64,000 bases of DNA, taken from assembly GCA_965205845.1 (NCBI GenBank), contig CBDBIG010000003.1, positions 744,001 to 808,000 of the forward strand. Reading direction: 5' to 3'. Position numbers and translations under genes: made by a program. The first letter of the stretch is position 1, and each line of letters begins with the position of its first letter. Origin of the DNA: CBDBIG01 sp965205845 [NCBI: bacterium]. GTDB lineage: Bacteria > SAR324. The notes beneath the pieces were generated by a model. That model ran no database searches. It was not told where the DNA came from and saw only the letters and a list, made by a program, of their open reading frames with translations. Positions 63,365 through 64,000 of the stretch are shown here, piece by piece.

Positions 63365-63663
63365 GGCGCATTCATAGCACAAAATGCGTTTTAAATGTGA
63401 GGTGGTGTTTTATGAGTGAATGCTTAGGGCTTTAAAAGATGCGTAAACATGGTCCCCGTCCCCATGGTTTGCAGACCACATGGAAATGGCGAAAAATGGC
63501 GGGATATAGCGGGATGAGGATGCAAGGTTTGGGCTCGTCCCCAAGCGACCACCTTTGATACGGAGGTTTACCTTGGCTTGAAGGGGCCCACGGTTGTTGT
63601 TTGTGGTTACTTGTGCCATGATTGCACCCCGGGATAAAAATACACCATTAAAGGGGGGTTGCC

Positions 63664-64000
63664 ATGAGCGCACGTAGTCCTATTTCCAGTTTGCCGACCC
63701 ACGAAGTAACCAATGTGCCGCCTGCAATTGGGGATCAGAATCTGTATAAAACCGATTTGGCATTGCAAGAAGGTGTTGCGCGCAATGGTGCAGGTTGGGC
63801 ATCCCAACTGTTGTTGGATTTTGGGAAAGAGGCGGGAACTGAAGCGACTTTTGAGCTAGCAAACCAGGCAAATAGGCAGCCACCAGAGCTTCGCGCATTC
63901 GACCGCAATGGAATGCGGATCAATCAGGTAGATTTTCACCCGGCCTATCACGATCTGATGGATCTTGCCATCCGCAATGATCTGCCGACGTTTGCTTGGA
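63664..64000 (+). CDS. aidB: AidB-type acyl-CoA dehydrogenase (5' part, runs off the window)
   Basis: The frame opens at ATG 63664 with a GGGGGG tract about five bases upstream and continues to the window end without a stop (112 codons). THEVTNVPPAIGDQNLYKTD, GVARNGAGWASQLLLDFG, ANQANRQPPELRAFDRNG and DFHPAYHDLMDLAI match the AidB N-terminal domain, which is distinctive within the acyl-CoA dehydrogenase superfamily. AidB is induced in the adaptive response to alkylation in E. coli and binds DNA and FAD. Only the N-terminal fifth is visible. Confidence 0.85.
   Translation, partial: MSARSPISSLPTHEVTNVPPAIGDQNLYKTDLALQEGVARNGAGWASQLLLDFGKEAGTEATFELANQANRQPPELRAFDRNGMRINQVDFHPAYHDLMDLAIRNDLPTFAW

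Overview
The window reads as chromosome of a free-living, respiring Gram-negative bacterium of the broad proteobacterial type. This rests on outer-membrane and periplasmic genes (TolC, an RND pump, an RseP-type protease, lipoproteins, an OM-barrel-like protein), an aa3/caa3-type cytochrome oxidase operon, a chemoreceptor, AidB and the housekeeping set (rpsB-tsf, pyrH, frr, mraY, cdsA, fmt, era, rpmF). I cannot place it in a named genus. The mycofactocin genes and the four-domain acetyl-CoA carboxylase argue against a standard model gamma- or betaproteobacterium. No rRNA, tRNA, CRISPR array or complete insertion sequence was recognised.

Layout. 0-7 kb: double-length UxaA-type sugar-acid dehydratase and an R3H protein (minus), a DnaC/IstB-like ATPase, and a KDG kinase; dehydratase plus kinase suggest hexuronate/hexonate breakdown through 2-keto-3-deoxygluconate. 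7-15 kb: an orphan terminase-small-subunit-like gene, then a tripartite RND efflux system. 15.8-21.5 kb: a large protein with a FliG-like C-terminus, era, fmt, yceD/DUF177 and rpmF. 21.8-28.4 kb: DUF2889 and TerB-like genes, then a mycofactocin-type locus: an OYE/FadH-like oxidoreductase, a fused MftB-MftC radical SAM protein, and an easily missed mftA precursor gene at 28231-28395. 28.5-38.1 kb: trmL, lipoproteins, trpF, an LLM flavin oxidoreductase, a TPR protein, a CaiB/BaiF CoA-transferase, purN and cdsA. 38.5-46 kb: one gene carrying carboxyltransferase alpha, beta, biotin carboxylase and BCCP, then rseP, a dienelactone hydrolase and an SH3-like protein. 46-56 kb: yifB/comM, a chemoreceptor, a fused rpsB-tsf gene, pyrH, frr and mraY. 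56.5-62.1 kb: cytochrome oxidase subunits II, I, III, IV and CtaG. The right edge holds an OM-barrel-like gene and the start of aidB.

The strongest overall signal is the number of short tandem arrays, about twenty in 64 kb, at gene borders. Many carry the last or first codons of the adjacent gene (dehydratase, R3H, DUF2889, the CoA-transferase, yifB, mraY, coxD, fmt), so they look like local tandem duplications seeded at gene ends. The arrays inside reading frames have periods divisible by three (9, 21, 51 bp); most of the intergenic ones do not. In two cases a repeat array sits at a fusion or extension: the S2-EF-Ts linker (21-bp units) and the N-terminus of the MftB-MftC protein (51-bp units).

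Limits: all family calls come from motifs read by eye; no search, alignment or composition count was run. Start codons were chosen from ribosome-binding sites and family start positions where possible.
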